Source: Thiomicrospira sp. (GTDB taxonomy: Bacteria; Pseudomonadota; Gammaproteobacteria; Thiomicrospirales; Thiomicrospiraceae). Taken from it: 63,089 bases of DNA. Location of the stretch: the NCBI GenBank assembly GCA_030826915.1, contig JAUUDE010000030.1, forward strand, positions 1 through 63,089, in the 5' to 3' direction. Below, piece by piece: positions 9,856-21,386 of this stretch. Every line of letters begins with the position of its first letter. Position 1 is the stretch's first letter. Position numbers and translations under genes: made by a program. The notes under the pieces are model-generated. The model had not been told where the DNA came from. It did not search any database and saw nothing but the letters and a program-made list of their open reading frames with translations.

Positions 9856-12480
9856 TTAGGCGTTTTTGAGTGTTGCTTTAAGTTCGTATATGGCATCTAA
9901 CGCCTTTCTTGGCGTTAACTCGTTAGGGTCAATGTCTTCCAATAGAGTTTGCAGTTTTTCCAAAGCTGGATTTGGTTGCGTGCTGAACATATCAAACTGT
10001 TGAACGGTTTCGGCCGCTTTGTTTGTTTGTGTGTTATCAGCAGAAATGACAATATTGGATTTTTGATTAACCGCTTGGTTCTCTAACTGTGTCAAATGCG
10101 ATTGCGCCAGTTGAATGACATTTTGAGGCACGCCTGCCAAAGCAGCCACCTGCAAACCATAACTTTGTGATGCTGGGCCATCTTGCACTTGGTGCAGAAA
10201 TACAATGCTGTCTTGATGTTCAATGGCGTCTAAATGGACATTAATGGTGTTATCAAACTGTTCATTTAACGTGGTGAGTTCAAAATAGTGGGTGGCAAAC
10301 AGGCAGTAGCCTTTTACATTTTGAGCAATGTGTTCAGCAATTGCCCAAGCTAAGGCTAAACCATCAAAAGTCGAGGTTCCTCTTCCCACTTCATCCATAA
10401 GAATTAATGAGTTTTCTGTTGCGTGGTGCAGAATATTGGCGGTTTCGGTCATTTCCACCATAAAGGTTGAACGCCCAGAGGTTAAGTCATCTGATGCACC
10501 AATCCTTGTGAAAATGCGGTCAACAGGCCCAAGTTCAGCCTTATCTGCAGGCACATAACTGCCCATAAATGTCATTAACGCAATGAGAGCCGTTTGGCGC
10601 ATATAGGTGGATTTACCCCCCATGTTTGGTCCAGTAATAATGTGTAATCGGCGCTCATCATTAAATAGGGCATCGTTGGGTATAAAGGGTTCGTTGGATA
10701 CCGCTTCAACCGTTAAATGACGCCCTTGTTCAATGACCATGCCTGGTTGTTCGGTAAGTGTTGGGCGTGTTAAGTTCAAACGCTCGGCTTGTTGTGCAAG
10801 ATTGACCAACACATCAAGTTCAGAGAGTGCGGTGGCGCATATTTGTAACTCGGCAAGCTGTTCATTCAGTTTTTCTAATAAATTTTGGTAAAGCCATTTT
10901 TCACGAGAGAGGGCTTTTTCACCGGCACTTAAAATCTTATCTTCAAAGGTTTTCAGTTCTGGAATAATGTAACGCTCTTGGCCTTTTAAGGTTTGGCGGC
11001 GTATATATTCTGCAGGCACTTGTTCGCTATGCAGTTTACTGATTTCTATGTAATAACCATGCACACGGTTATAGCCAACCTTAAGGGTTTGAATCCCCGT
11101 ACGATCACGTTCACGTTGCTCTAACTCTAAAAGGTAGTCACCGGCTTCATTTTTTAGATTACGCAGTTCATCCAGTTCGGCATCATACCCTTCGGCAATC
11201 ACACCACCATCACGAATCAGCATGGGCGGATTATCAATAATGGCTTTATCGAGTAATTCTGAAAGCGCTGGAAAGGTGCGCATTTGTTGCGCCAGTTCAG
11301 TGAGCTTTTCTGCATCTGCCAGGCCTGCTAGCTGTGATTGAAACTCTGGCAAAGCATTGAGTGTGCGGCCTAAATGCAAACAATCACGAGGGCGAGCAGA
11401 ACGTAACGCCACGCGGCTTAAAATGCGTTCCATATCGCCAACCTGTTTTAAGGTTAGCCTCAATTCATCATCTTGATGGTTGGCAAGAATGGTTTCAATG
11501 GCATCAAGACGTTGATTGATAATGGTGCGATTACGCAAAGGTTGGTTTAACCAACGTTTTAATAAGCGACTGCCCATGGCGGTGGCCGTATTATCTAAAA
11601 TGGCCGCAAGTGTATTGCTGGTTCCGCCAGACAGATTGGTGTCAATTTCTAAGTTACGTCGACTAATGGCATCCAGCACTAAGGTGTCTGTTGTGGCATA
11701 AGTGTGTAGGCTGGCGATATAGGATAAATCACTTTGCAGCATACTTTGTGCATAGTGCAGAATAACACCAGCAGAACTGATGGATGCATTATTGGTATCG
11801 CAGCCGTAAGCGACTAAATCTTGGGTTTGAAAATGCGCAATTAGACGTTTACGACAACTGGAAACATCAAAATGCCAGCTTGGATACCTTACCAGGCCTG
11901 GTCGGTTTAAAATCGATTGTGGAAGCTGTTCTCTAAACAAATCATCGTCAGGCACTAATAGCTCAGACGGTTTTAAACGTTCTACTTCGGCTAACAGTTG
12001 ATTTAACGAGTTGAGCTGAGTGGTTTCAAAACGCCCGCTGGAGACTTCTAAATACGCTAATCCATAATGGCTCTCTTGTTGAGTAATCGCCACCAATAAA
12101 TTTTCATGTTTGTCGTCTAATAAAGCCTCTTCCACCAAAGTACCTGGCGTAATAATACGAACCACTTTACGTTCAACAGGGCCTTTACTGTTGGCAGGGT
12201 CACCAACCTGCTCACAAATGGCTACTGATTCACCCAATTTAACCAATTTAGCTAAATACCCTTCAGCAGAATGATGCGGAATTCCCGCCATGGGAATCGG
12301 TTCGCCACCTGATTTACCACGAGCGGTCAGGGTAATCTCTAATAACTCAGAAGCCTTTTTAGCATCATCAAAAAACAGTTCATAAAAATCACCCATGCGA
12401 TAAAAAAGAAGATGATTAGGATGCTCAGCTTTAATCGCTAAGAACTGTTGCATCATTGGGGTGTGGCTTGTTTTTGTCAT
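9856..12480 (-). CDS. mutS: DNA mismatch repair protein MutS
   Basis: 874 aa; [53 protein letters not shown]. Confidence 0.98.
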   Translation of the reverse strand: MTKTSHTPMMQQFLAIKAEHPNHLLFYRMGDFYELFFDDAKKASELLEITLTARGKSGGEPIPMAGIPHHSAEGYLAKLVKLGESVAICEQVGDPANSKGPVERKVVRIITPGTLVEEALLDDKHENLLVAITQQESHYGLAYLEVSSGRFETTQLNSLNQLLAEVERLKPSELLVPDDDLFREQLPQSILNRPGLVRYPSWHFDVSSCRKRLIAHFQTQDLVAYGCDTNNASISSAGVILHYAQSMLQSDLSYIASLHTYATTDTLVLDAISRRNLEIDTNLSGGTSNTLAAILDNTATAMGSRLLKRWLNQPLRNRTIINQRLDAIETILANHQDDELRLTLKQVGDMERILSRVALRSARPRDCLHLGRTLNALPEFQSQLAGLADAEKLTELAQQMRTFPALSELLDKAIIDNPPMLIRDGGVIAEGYDAELDELRNLKNEAGDYLLELEQRERDRTGIQTLKVGYNRVHGYYIEISKLHSEQVPAEYIRRQTLKGQERYIIPELKTFEDKILSAGEKALSREKWLYQNLLEKLNEQLAELQICATALSELDVLVNLAQQAERLNLTRPTLTEQPGMVIEQGRHLTVEAVSNEPFIPNDALFNDERRLHIITGPNMGGKSTYMRQTALIALMTFMGSYVPADKAELGPVDRIFTRIGASDDLTSGRSTFMVEMTETANILHHATENSLILMDEVGRGTSTFDGLALAWAIAEHIAQNVKGYCLFATHYFELTTLNEQFDNTINVHLDAIEHQDSIVFLHQVQDGPASQSYGLQVAALAGVPQNVIQLAQSHLTQLENQAVNQKSNIVISADNTQTNKAAETVQQFDMFSTQPNPALEKLQTLLEDIDPNELTPRKALDAIYELKATLKNA
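11891..11902. repeat. ACCAGGCCTGGT palindrome inside mutS
   Basis: Exact 12-mer; encodes PGLV. Confidence 0.95.
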
Positions 12481-12657
12481 GATAGGTTCTTGAGTTTGTT
12501 TTATTGATTTTAATTAGACTATAAAAAAGGGTATGCTATGGGTTATTAATAATGTATGCAAGAGCATTATGTTAAGGATGTTAAATTTAGCCTCCTTTTT
12601 TAAGCGATTGTAAGTCGTTTGTAGCTTGACATATCACGTTCTTGTAGAGGAAAAAAG

Positions 12658-13140
12658 ATGCAATTTGAAAGTTTGGTAACGCAGGTAGGTAAAGCCTTAA
12701 TTGATAATGAAGCCATGGTGGTCACAGCCGAATCTTGTACTGGAGGCATGATTGCAGAGGCTTTAACCGCAGTTGGTGGCAGTACAGCTTGGTTTGATCG
12801 GTCTTATATTACCTATAGCTATGAGTCTAAACGTGAAATGCTGGGTGTAAAAGAGATTACCATTCAGAAAAAAGGCGCAGTGAGTCAGGAATGTGTGGAA
12901 GAGATGGCTTTAGGTGCATTACAACAGTCTCATGCTAAAGTCAGTGTGGCTTGCAGTGGTATTGCAGGGCCAACGGGCGGCACGCCCGATAAACCAGTAG
13001 GTACAGTTTGGTTAGCTTGGGCGGTACAAGGCCAAGAATCTGTGGTTTCTCAAATGTTTCATTTTGATGGAGATAGGCAGGCGGTACGTGAAAAAACTAC
13101 CGAAGCTGCTTTAATGGGTATTATGAAACTTATCGCTTAA
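12658..13140 (+). CDS. pncC: CinA-family NMN amidohydrolase (stand-alone PncC)
   Basis: 160 aa; VVTAESCTGGMIAEALTAVGGSTAWFDRSYITYS; ACSGIAGPTGGTPDKPVGTVW. Confidence 0.92.
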   Translation: MQFESLVTQVGKALIDNEAMVVTAESCTGGMIAEALTAVGGSTAWFDRSYITYSYESKREMLGVKEITIQKKGAVSQECVEEMALGALQQSHAKVSVACSGIAGPTGGTPDKPVGTVWLAWAVQGQESVVSQMFHFDGDRQAVREKTTEAALMGIMKLIA

Positions 13141-13631
13141 TCTGTGACATGATGTTCAATTTATCTTAGCCCGCTTAAAGCTCCCGCAGAATCTCAAATT
13201 ATTAAATCAGCACTTCCCTAGACTTATCTTATTAGATGACTAGGATTTGCAATTAAATTATGGGATAATTTAACGCTAAAATTTAGCTTGGGTTGACCTT
13301 GATAAATTACAATGCAAAAAGTGATGAGGTCGAGTTTCTCACACACTGCTGCATTACCAAAGAAATTGCTAAACCTTTGTTTTAGCCAAACATTTAGGCT
13401 GCTTTAAAGAGATGCACTCTTTTTTAAGTGGCTGGTTGGCGAACAAGGGTTTTTTATTGGGAAGTCAAAAGACAATTTTCCAGAATAATAAAAAGCAAAG
13501 TTTTTCAAAAGCTTGGTAAAAGTGAGTTAGAAATAGTATGAAATGACTGTTCTAAACATTAGGTTTTTCAACTTGAAAACTTTGAAATAATAATTAAGTT
13601 CCAATGCCGAAACCAAAAGGATAAGCACGAG

Positions 13632-14654
13632 ATGGATGATAACAAGCAAAAAGCATTAGCGGCCGCTTTAGGTCAAATTGAGAAACAATTTGGTAAAGGT
13701 TCGATTATGCGTATGGGCGACAGCACAGTTCCTCGCGATATCGAAGCGGTTTCTACAGGCTCTCTAGGGCTTGATATGGCATTGGGCATAGGCGGTTTAC
13801 CAAAAGGACGTATTGTTGAGATTTACGGTCCAGAATCTTCAGGTAAAACCACTTTGACGTTACATGCGATTGCCGAAATGCAAAAAGCAGGTGGCACAGC
13901 GGCATTTATTGATGCTGAACACGCGCTTGATCCTATTTACGCTGAAAAGCTGGGTGTGGATGTAGATAACCTTTTGGTATCTCAGCCTGATACCGGTGAA
14001 CAAGCCCTAGAAATTACTGATTCTTTGGTACGTTCTGGTGCGGTTGATGTTGTGGTGGTTGACTCGGTAGCGGCATTAACACCTAAAGCGGAAATTGAAG
14101 GCGATATGGGTGACTCTCATATGGGTCTGCAAGCACGTCTTATGTCACAAGCATTACGTAAGTTAACGGCTAACATCAAACGTACCAATACATTGGTTAT
14201 TTTCATTAACCAAATCCGTATGAAGATTGGTGTGATGTTTGGTAACCCTGAAACCACAACGGGTGGTAACGCACTTAAGTTTTATTCGTCAGTACGTTTA
14301 GATATTCGCCGTATCGGTGCAATCAAAAAGGGTGATGAAATTCTAGGTAATGAAACTCGTGTTAAAGTCGTAAAAAACAAGGTTTCACCTCCGTTTAAAC
14401 AAGTTGAATTTGATATTTTGTACGGTAAGGGAATTTCACGTGAAGGTGAAATTATTGACCTTGGTGTCAAAGAAAAACTGATTGATAAATCGGGTTCTTG
14501 GTACGCTTATAACGGCACTAAAATTGGTCAAGGTAAAGACAATGTACGTCAATATCTTATCGATAACCCTGAAATTGCTGCAGAATTAATGGATAAGATT
14601 AAAGCGGCTACCATGCCACAGACAAAAGCGGTAAGTGAAGAAGTCGCAGAATAA
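13632..14654 (+). CDS. recA: Recombinase RecA
   Basis: 340 aa; [44 protein letters not shown]. Confidence 0.99.
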   Translation: MDDNKQKALAAALGQIEKQFGKGSIMRMGDSTVPRDIEAVSTGSLGLDMALGIGGLPKGRIVEIYGPESSGKTTLTLHAIAEMQKAGGTAAFIDAEHALDPIYAEKLGVDVDNLLVSQPDTGEQALEITDSLVRSGAVDVVVVDSVAALTPKAEIEGDMGDSHMGLQARLMSQALRKLTANIKRTNTLVIFINQIRMKIGVMFGNPETTTGGNALKFYSSVRLDIRRIGAIKKGDEILGNETRVKVVKNKVSPPFKQVEFDILYGKGISREGEIIDLGVKEKLIDKSGSWYAYNGTKIGQGKDNVRQYLIDNPEIAAELMDKIKAATMPQTKAVSEEVAE

Positions 14655-14720
14655 AAGTCTGCTTAAGCTGAGCTATTTTAGTTATTGCCACTTGTTTTAA
14701 CCCAAGCCCTTGGTGAGTTT

Positions 14721-15344
14721 ATGAAAAGTGCCGAAGAGTTTTTAGCTGAGTTGGAGATGAAGTCGGGGGCGGACTTAGGCCTAGATCGTGAACCGATTTC
14801 CGCTGAGGTAAACACCGATAGCGATGTTTTGGGTGTTATTAAAAACTCGGGTTCAAGCGCTGAACTTGCCAAAAAAATTGAGGCCAAAGCGGTTGCGCTT
14901 TTAGCCATGCGTGAACATGGCTCGAAAGAGTTACAGCAAAAGTTACTGAAGAAATTTCCCGAAACAACGGAGTTGTTGGCGGAATATTCCGAACAACCAG
15001 GCCTGGTTAAACAGTTGGTTGATGATGTGTTGGCACTTTGCAAACAGAATAATTGGCAAAGTGATGAACGCTACCTTGAGCAGGCTGTGCGTAATTATGT
15101 GGCTAAAGGGCATGGCCCACAAAAAATCAGGCAGAAATTGCAACAGGCCTGCTATGACTCAGATTTGATTTCAGCCGCTTTGGATTGGGATGAGTTCGAT
15201 TGGACAGAGTTAGCGCAAACCGTTTTAGAAAAAAAGTACGGTGATAGTCAAAAACCGGCAGAGCAAAAAGAGCAGGCAAGACGTATGCGTTTTTTACAAA
15301 GCCGTGGCTTTTCACAAAGTACGATTTGGAAAGCGTTTCGCTAA
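14721..15344 (+). CDS. recX: Regulatory protein RecX
   Basis: Directly downstream of recA; KAVALLAMREHGSKELQQKLLKKF; KGHGPQKIRQKLQQACYD. ATG at 14721 preferred over the ORF-track start at 14685. Confidence 0.92.
   Translation: MKSAEEFLAELEMKSGADLGLDREPISAEVNTDSDVLGVIKNSGSSAELAKKIEAKAVALLAMREHGSKELQQKLLKKFPETTELLAEYSEQPGLVKQLVDDVLALCKQNNWQSDERYLEQAVRNYVAKGHGPQKIRQKLQQACYDSDLISAALDWDEFDWTELAQTVLEKKYGDSQKPAEQKEQARRMRFLQSRGFSQSTIWKAFR
14996..15007. repeat. ACCAGGCCTGGT palindrome inside recX
   Basis: Exact 12-mer; encodes PGLV. Confidence 0.95.
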
Positions 15345-15512
15345 TTTAATGGTGAAATTATTTAAGTTGAATTCACTTAAATAGATCCAATGCCAATGCT
15401 TTTACCAAATTTAAAATTTAAATTTAATAAAATTCATAAACTGAGGCTTTTGTAGAAAGTAATTCGAGAGTTACTTTCAGCAATGGCCTCAAACTTTAAG
15501 GTTATTTTCATT

Positions 15513-18104
15513 ATGACGAGTGCCGAACTCAGAAAAGCTTTTCTAGATTATTACGTTAAGCAAAATCATACAGCTGTTCATTCAAGTCCAGTTGTACCAG
15601 CTAATGATCCAACATTGTTATTTACTAATGCGGGAATGGTTCAGTTTAAAGAAACCTTCTTAGGACAAGAGGAGCGTGACTATACGCGTGCTACTAGTGT
15701 GCAACGTTGTATTCGTGCCGGTGGTAAGCATAACGATTTAGAAAACGTGGGTTACACGGCTCGTCATCACACTTTTTTTGAAATGTTGGGTAACTTCAGT
15801 TTTGGTGACTACTTTAAGCAAGATGCAATTAAATTTGCATGGGACTTTTTAACCAAAGAGCTTAAATTACCAGAAGAAAAACTTTGGGTTACGGTATTTG
15901 AAGAAGATGATGAAACCGCTGATATTTGGTTAAAAGAGATGGGCATTAGCTCACAACGTTTCTCACGTTGTGGTGCAAAAGATAACTTTTGGTCAATGGG
16001 TGATACAGGGCCTTGTGGTCCATGTACTGAGATTTTTTATGATCACGGTGAAGAAGTCGCCGGTGGCCCTCCAGGTTCACCTGATGAAGATGGTGATCGT
16101 TATATTGAAATTTGGAACCTTGTGTTCATGCAGTTTGACCGTGCTGCAGATGGTACCTTAACGCCTTTACCAAAGCCTTCAGTCGATACAGGGATGGGGC
16201 TAGAGCGTTTGGCCGCAGTTATGCAGAACGTGCATAACAACTACGATATTGATCTGTTCCAAGCGATTGTTAAGAAGGCCGCTGAATTAACCAATCAAAC
16301 CGATTTATCCAATAACTCTTTACGCGTGATTGCAGACCATATCCGTTCATGTGCATTTATGGTTGTGGATGGTGTTTTACCTTCGAATGAGGGACGTGGT
16401 TATGTGTTGCGTCGCATCATTCGTAGAGCGATTCGTCATGGTTACAAGCTTGGGATGAGCGATGTCTTTTTCTATAAGTTAGTCCCCGTTTTGGTTGAAC
16501 AGATGGGTGAAGCGTATCCTGAGTTGGTTAAAGAACAAGCCAATGTTGAACGTGCTTTAAAACTTGAAGAAGAGCGTTTTGCCGAAACATTAGAAAACGG
16601 TATGAAATTACTTGATGAGTATATCTCTGGTATGGAAGGTACGGTTATTGAAGGTGAGATTGCCTTTAAGCTTTATGATACCTACGGTTTCCCATTAGAT
16701 CTTACGGCTGATGTAGCGCGTGAACGTAACCTAACTGTGGATGAAGCAGGTTTTGAGGAATCTATGGAAGCACAGCGTGAGCGTGCTCGTTCAGCCAGTA
16801 ATTTTGCTGCACAAACGGCTGGCAAGATTGATTATTCTGGTGAAACTCAATTTGTAGGTTATGACCGTGATGAAGCAGAAGCAAAAGTGATGGCCATTTT
16901 TGTTGATGGCGTTTCTGTTGATGCCGCTTCTGAAGGCACTGACGCTACGGTTATTCTTGGTAGAACGCCATTTTATGCCGAGTCTGGTGGACAAGTCGGT
17001 GATACAGGTAGTTTAACCGAAGGGATGCATAGCTTTCACGTAGATAACTGTCAAAAACAAGCAAAAGCTTTTTTACATATTGGGAGCGTCACAGCAGGCA
17101 CGATTTCTGTTGGTCAGGTTTTGAATGCCCGTATTGATGTTGATGGTCGCCGAGCTTCAGAGCGTAACCACTCTGCAACCCACTTGCTGCATGCTGCCCT
17201 AAGAGCTGTTTTAGGTACACATGTTCAGCAAAAAGGCTCTTTAGTTACACCAGAAAGACTGCGTTTTGACTTCTCTCATTTTGAACCAATTAAGCCAGAA
17301 CAGTTGCTAGAAATTGAAAAACTTGTCAATAAAAACATCATGTTAAATACCCCTGTTGGCATGAATGAAATGGATATTGAAGCCGCCAAAGAAAAGGGTG
17401 CGATGGCACTGTTTGGCGAAAAATACGGCGATGTGGTTCGTGTTGTTGATATGGGGGATTTCTCGGTTGAGCTTTGTGGAGGTACTCACGTATGTTCAAC
17501 AGGGCAAATAGGACCTTTTAGAATTTTATCTGAAACGGGTATTGCTTCAGGTGTACGCCGCGTTGAAGCGTTAACCGGAGAGGGCGCTTGGGCAGCCATT
17601 TATGAAGATGATAAAACGCTGTTGAATGTAGCCTCTACAGTTAAGTCTGATAAAAGTCAGGTAGAAACCAAAGTGGCGCAACTTGTTGCTGACCATAAAG
17701 AGCTGGAAAAACAGTTTAAGCAGTTGCAGTCCAAAATGGCGTCTTCTCAAGGTGATGATTTAGCAAACCAGGCTGTGAAAGTGGGTGAGGTAAGTGTGCT
17801 TGCCGCTCAACTGGAAGGTGCGGATGTGAATACGCTGCGTGAAACACTCGATAAGCTTAAAGATAAACTTGCCCCTGCTGCGATTGTATTAGCGGCGGTT
17901 GATGGTGAAAAAGTTTCTTTGGTTGCCGGTGTTTCTAAAGAAGTCACTAAAACTTATAAAGCCGGTGAGTTAGTTAACCATGTAGCACAGCAGGTTGGCG
18001 GTAAAGGTGGTGGACGCCCAGATATGGCGCAAGCTGGTGGTAAAGATCCAAGTAAGCTGGCAGAGGCTTTAGCCTCAGTTCAAGCGTGGGCTGAATCTAA
18101 ATAA
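15513..18104 (+). CDS. alaS: Alanyl-tRNA synthetase
   Basis: [47 protein letters not shown]-terminal [15 protein letters not shown]. Start at 15513 inferred from homologue N-termini. Confidence 0.98.
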   Translation: MTSAELRKAFLDYYVKQNHTAVHSSPVVPANDPTLLFTNAGMVQFKETFLGQEERDYTRATSVQRCIRAGGKHNDLENVGYTARHHTFFEMLGNFSFGDYFKQDAIKFAWDFLTKELKLPEEKLWVTVFEEDDETADIWLKEMGISSQRFSRCGAKDNFWSMGDTGPCGPCTEIFYDHGEEVAGGPPGSPDEDGDRYIEIWNLVFMQFDRAADGTLTPLPKPSVDTGMGLERLAAVMQNVHNNYDIDLFQAIVKKAAELTNQTDLSNNSLRVIADHIRSCAFMVVDGVLPSNEGRGYVLRRIIRRAIRHGYKLGMSDVFFYKLVPVLVEQMGEAYPELVKEQANVERALKLEEERFAETLENGMKLLDEYISGMEGTVIEGEIAFKLYDTYGFPLDLTADVARERNLTVDEAGFEESMEAQRERARSASNFAAQTAGKIDYSGETQFVGYDRDEAEAKVMAIFVDGVSVDAASEGTDATVILGRTPFYAESGGQVGDTGSLTEGMHSFHVDNCQKQAKAFLHIGSVTAGTISVGQVLNARIDVDGRRASERNHSATHLLHAALRAVLGTHVQQKGSLVTPERLRFDFSHFEPIKPEQLLEIEKLVNKNIMLNTPVGMNEMDIEAAKEKGAMALFGEKYGDVVRVVDMGDFSVELCGGTHVCSTGQIGPFRILSETGIASGVRRVEALTGEGAWAAIYEDDKTLLNVASTVKSDKSQVETKVAQLVADHKELEKQFKQLQSKMASSQGDDLANQAVKVGEVSVLAAQLEGADVNTLRETLDKLKDKLAPAAIVLAAVDGEKVSLVAGVSKEVTKTYKAGELVNHVAQQVGGKGGGRPDMAQAGGKDPSKLAEALASVQAWAESK

Positions 18105-18156
18105 ATTTGGTAAACGCTTCAATATGGTTTTGAAGCAAAATATAAAGACATAGAAA

Positions 18157-19383
18157 ATGGCATTAATTGTTCAAAAATTTGGTGGTACCTCGGTTGGAAA
18201 TGTCGAGCGTATCCAGCATGTCGCCACTCAGGTGGCTAAAGCCGTCAAAGCGGGTGACCAGGTTGTGGTAGCGGTCTCAGCAATGAGCGGAGAAACCAAT
18301 CGTTTAACGGCATTAGCGAAAGAGATGCAAAAACGTCCGTCAAAACGTGAAATGGATGTTTTGTTAACAACAGGTGAGCAGGTCACGATTGCTTTGCTAA
18401 GTATGGCTCTGCAAGAGAGAGATTGTCCAGCGATATCCTATACGGGTTGGCAAGTACCAATTACCACGGATAACGTTCATTCAAAAGCACGTATTGAGCA
18501 TATAGATGGCGAAAAAATCTTACAGCAAGTCGCCGACGGAAAAGTGGTAGTGGTAGCAGGTTTCCAAGGAATTGGTATGGATGGTGATATTACCACCTTA
18601 GGCCGTGGTGGCTCGGATACCACAGCGGTTGCTTTGGCGGCAGCATTAAATGCGGATGAGTGCCAGATTTACACAGATGTGGATGGTGTTTATACAACCG
18701 ATCCTCGTGTTGTGCCAGAAGCGAAACGTTTAGATACGGTAACTTACGATGAAATGTTGGAACTGGCTAGTTTAGGCGCTAAGGTTCTGCAAATTCGTTC
18801 AGTAGAGTTTGCCAGTAAATACAATGTACCATTAAGAGTCTTGTCCTCTATGAAAGAAGGTGGCGGGACATTGATTACAGCAGAAGATAAATTTAAGGAT
18901 AGTGATATGGAAAAGCCACTCATTTCAGGAATTGCATTTAGCCGAGATGAGGCAAAGTTGATGATTTTAGGTGTGCCAGATAAACCTGGTATGGCGTATC
19001 AAATTCTTGGTCCTGTATCCGATGCAAATATTGAAATTGATATGATTATTCAAAACCAAGGTGTTGACGGTACAACCGATTTTACCTTTACTGTTGGTCG
19101 TGCTGATATGGAAGCGGCATTGGAAATTCTTCAAAGCACAGCAAGTCACTTAGGTGCGCGTGAAGTTGTATCTGATGATACGATTGTTAAGATCTCAATG
19201 GTGGGTGTAGGTATGAAGTCGCACTCGGGCATTGCGAGTACCATGTTTAAAACGCTAGCAGATAACAATATCAATATTCAGATGATTGGTACGACTGAAA
19301 TTAAAATTTCTGTCGTAATAGATGAGCCATGTCTGGAGTTGGCGGTGCAATCATTGCATGAAGCATTTGAGTTAGATAAATAG
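18157..19383 (+). CDS. lysC: Aspartate kinase
   Basis: MALIVQKFGGTSVGNVERI; two C-terminal ACT regions. Confidence 0.97.
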   Translation: MALIVQKFGGTSVGNVERIQHVATQVAKAVKAGDQVVVAVSAMSGETNRLTALAKEMQKRPSKREMDVLLTTGEQVTIALLSMALQERDCPAISYTGWQVPITTDNVHSKARIEHIDGEKILQQVADGKVVVVAGFQGIGMDGDITTLGRGGSDTTAVALAAALNADECQIYTDVDGVYTTDPRVVPEAKRLDTVTYDEMLELASLGAKVLQIRSVEFASKYNVPLRVLSSMKEGGGTLITAEDKFKDSDMEKPLISGIAFSRDEAKLMILGVPDKPGMAYQILGPVSDANIEIDMIIQNQGVDGTTDFTFTVGRADMEAALEILQSTASHLGAREVVSDDTIVKISMVGVGMKSHSGIASTMFKTLADNNINIQMIGTTEIKISVVIDEPCLELAVQSLHEAFELDK

Positions 19384-19454
19384 TCGACCCCACATAATTT
19401 TAAACTAGTTATTCAGTGTTGACTAAATAAACATTTGTGAATGTTATCTATATT

Positions 19455-19480
19455 AAAGCCTGCTATATGCAGGCTTTTTT
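19455..19480 (+). terminator. Rho-independent terminator after lysC
   Basis: aaagcctgc-tatat-gcaggcttttttt. Confidence 0.85.
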
Positions 19481-19631
19481 ATACCCAAATATGATTAGCG
19501 GTTAAGATGGTTATATAAGAATATAACTAAATAACGATTTACTTATTTAGTTTAATAAATATTACTAATTATGCGTACAATTCAAAAGTTCTATACTAAG
19601 TGTTCTAAATTATTGTGTATAGGATTGCGCG

Positions 19632-19859
19632 ATGCTAGTTTTGACACGTAGAGAGAATGAGTCTCTTATTATTGGTGATGATATCAAATTAACCATCTTG
19701 GCTGTAAAAGGTGGGCAAGTGCGTGTTGGTATTGAGGCTCCACATGAAGTGCCAATTCACAGAGAAGAACTATTACTCAATGCTGAAGAGTTAGATAAAA
19801 CGCTCGCTTCTAATGAAGCAGCGTTAAATGATGTTGTGTCACATAAAGCCCACCCATAA
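19632..19859 (+). CDS. csrA: Carbon storage regulator CsrA
   Basis: 75 aa; [47 protein letters not shown]. Confidence 0.98.
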   Translation: MLVLTRRENESLIIGDDIKLTILAVKGGQVRVGIEAPHEVPIHREELLLNAEELDKTLASNEAALNDVVSHKAHP

Positions 19860-20001
19860 TATTCAAACCTATATACCCATTCGATTTTAGCTTGCGCTTT
19901 AATCTTTTATGCATAGCCATGTAAATTAAAAGAAAATTAAAAAAGTCCTAATTCAGCGTTTACAACAAGGCCTTAACCTTGTATTATACGCCCCAGAAAT
20001 T

Positions 20002-20094
20002 GGAGACGTGGCCGAGAGGCTGAAGGCGCTCCCCTGCTAAGGGAGTATAGGGTTTGTAGCTCTATCGAGGGTTCGAATCCCTCCGTCTCCGCCA
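20002..20094 (+). tRNA. tRNA-Ser (anticodon GCT)
   Basis: ggagacgtggccgagaggctgaaggcgctcccctGCTaagggag...ggttcgaatccctccgtctccgcca; long variable arm, encoded CCA. Confidence 0.97.
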
Positions 20095-20174
20095 TTTCTA
20101 AACTCGTTGAAAAAAGTATTAAATTAAAGATTGACTCTTAGCGAAATCACTCTATAATACGCCTCAACAACAAA

Positions 20175-20251
20175 GCGCCCGTAGCTCAACTGGATAGAGT
20201 ACTCGGCTACGAACCGAGCGGTTAGGGGTTCGACTCCCTTCGGGCGCACCA
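20175..20251 (+). tRNA. tRNA-Arg (anticodon ACG)
   Basis: gcgcccgtagctcaactggatagagtactcggctACGaaccgagcggttaggggttcgactcccttcgggcgcacca. Confidence 0.97.
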
Positions 20252-20257
20252 TATTTT

Positions 20258-20296
20258 AAAGGCTTGTAATGAGAAATCATTGCAGGCCTTTTTTAT
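20258..20296 (+). terminator. Probable terminator after the tRNA genes
   Basis: aaaggcttgtaatgagaaatcattgcaggcctttttt. Confidence 0.7.
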
Positions 20297-20373
20297 TTTC
20301 TACTCTTTAAAATTTATACGTTTAATCCACTTTTTTTATCTATTATGACCGGCAGCTATTATTCAAATGTTTA

Positions 20374-20393
20374 AACAAGCAGGCCTGCTTGTT
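20374..20393. repeat. 20-bp perfect palindrome aacaagcaggcctgcttgtt upstream of the amidohydrolase gene
   Basis: CAGGCCTG core with symmetric arms. Confidence 0.9.
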
Positions 20394-20454
20394 CTGCTTG
20401 TGTTTAAATAACTAATGTGTGTACCTCTATTTATATAAGTTTTGATAAGGTCTT

Positions 20455-21288
20455 ATGAGTATTCAAAAAAATTGTTTTCTGGTTACGGTTGTTTTATTGC
20501 TAATCTCATTTTCAGTTAAGGCGCAGCAAGCTTTGTTTGATAGTCATTTACATTATGGCGGTGAAGATGTTAAGCATTACTCTCCAAAACAGATAATAGA
20601 AATCTTTGATCGTAACCAGGTGGAATATGCTTTGGTTTCAAGTACGCCCAATAGTGGTACTGAACAGCTCTATCATTATGCACCGAAGCGAATTATTCCA
20701 TTTTTAGGTTTATATCAGACTTTAGCTGATAAACCAGATTGGATGTTTGATAAAACGGTTATTACTAGAGTAGAACAGGCCTTAGAAAGTGGTATTTATC
20801 GTGGCCTTGGTGAATTGCATATCTTTGCAAAAGATAGAAAAAGTCCAGTATTAAAGCGCATTGTAGAGATGGCGAGTGAGCGAGGTTTGATGTTGCAAGT
20901 GCATGGTGATGCAGAGGTGTTGGATGAGATATTTGAAGTTGCTCCAAATGTGACAGTATTATGGGCACACTTAGGGACAACGCCTGAGCCTGAATTTTTG
21001 CGTTCGGTATTAAAGCGTCACCCAAATAATCTTTATATTGATACTTCGGTGCGTGATAAACAGTTGCTTGAAACAGGCCGTTTGTCAGCAGAGTGGCAAG
21101 CGCTGTTTATAGATTATCAAGATCACTTTATGGTCGCTGTGGATACCTTTAGTGTGAATAGGTGGAATACCTTTGATTCAGTTGTTAAGGATATTCATGA
21201 TTGGTTAGACGACTTGCCATCAGAAGTGTCGAAAAAAATGGCTTATGATAACGCTTATAAGCTGTTTTTTAAAAAGCCAACAAACTAA
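20455..21288 (+). CDS. Amidohydrolase-family protein with signal peptide
   Basis: 277 aa; MSIQKNCFLVTVVLLLISFSVKAQQ signal; FDSHLHYGGED metal-site motif; LMLQVHGDAEVL; NVTVLWAHLGTTP. Confidence 0.7.
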   Translation: MSIQKNCFLVTVVLLLISFSVKAQQALFDSHLHYGGEDVKHYSPKQIIEIFDRNQVEYALVSSTPNSGTEQLYHYAPKRIIPFLGLYQTLADKPDWMFDKTVITRVEQALESGIYRGLGELHIFAKDRKSPVLKRIVEMASERGLMLQVHGDAEVLDEIFEVAPNVTVLWAHLGTTPEPEFLRSVLKRHPNNLYIDTSVRDKQLLETGRLSAEWQALFIDYQDHFMVAVDTFSVNRWNTFDSVVKDIHDWLDDLPSEVSKKMAYDNAYKLFFKKPTN

Positions 21289-21309
21289 CCAGGCCTGGTT
21301 AGTTTGTTG
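21278..21309. repeat. 32-bp perfect palindrome centred on ACCAGGCCTGGT, overlapping the stop codon of the upstream gene
   Basis: caacaaactaaccaggcctggttagtttgttg is its own reverse complement. Confidence 0.95.
21288..21299. repeat. ACCAGGCCTGGT palindrome
   Basis: Exact 12-mer at the centre of the 32-bp palindrome. Confidence 0.95.
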
Positions 21310-21332
21310 ATTGAATTGTTTTAATCTTGCAC

Positions 21333-21359
21333 AAAAAAGCCTCGTAATAACGAGGCTTA
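21333..21359 (-). terminator. Rho-independent terminator of trpS
   Basis: Reverse strand: aagcctcgttattacgaggctttttt. Confidence 0.85.
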
Positions 21360-21386
21360 AAGAGTATTTAATTGTAGTTTTAATGA

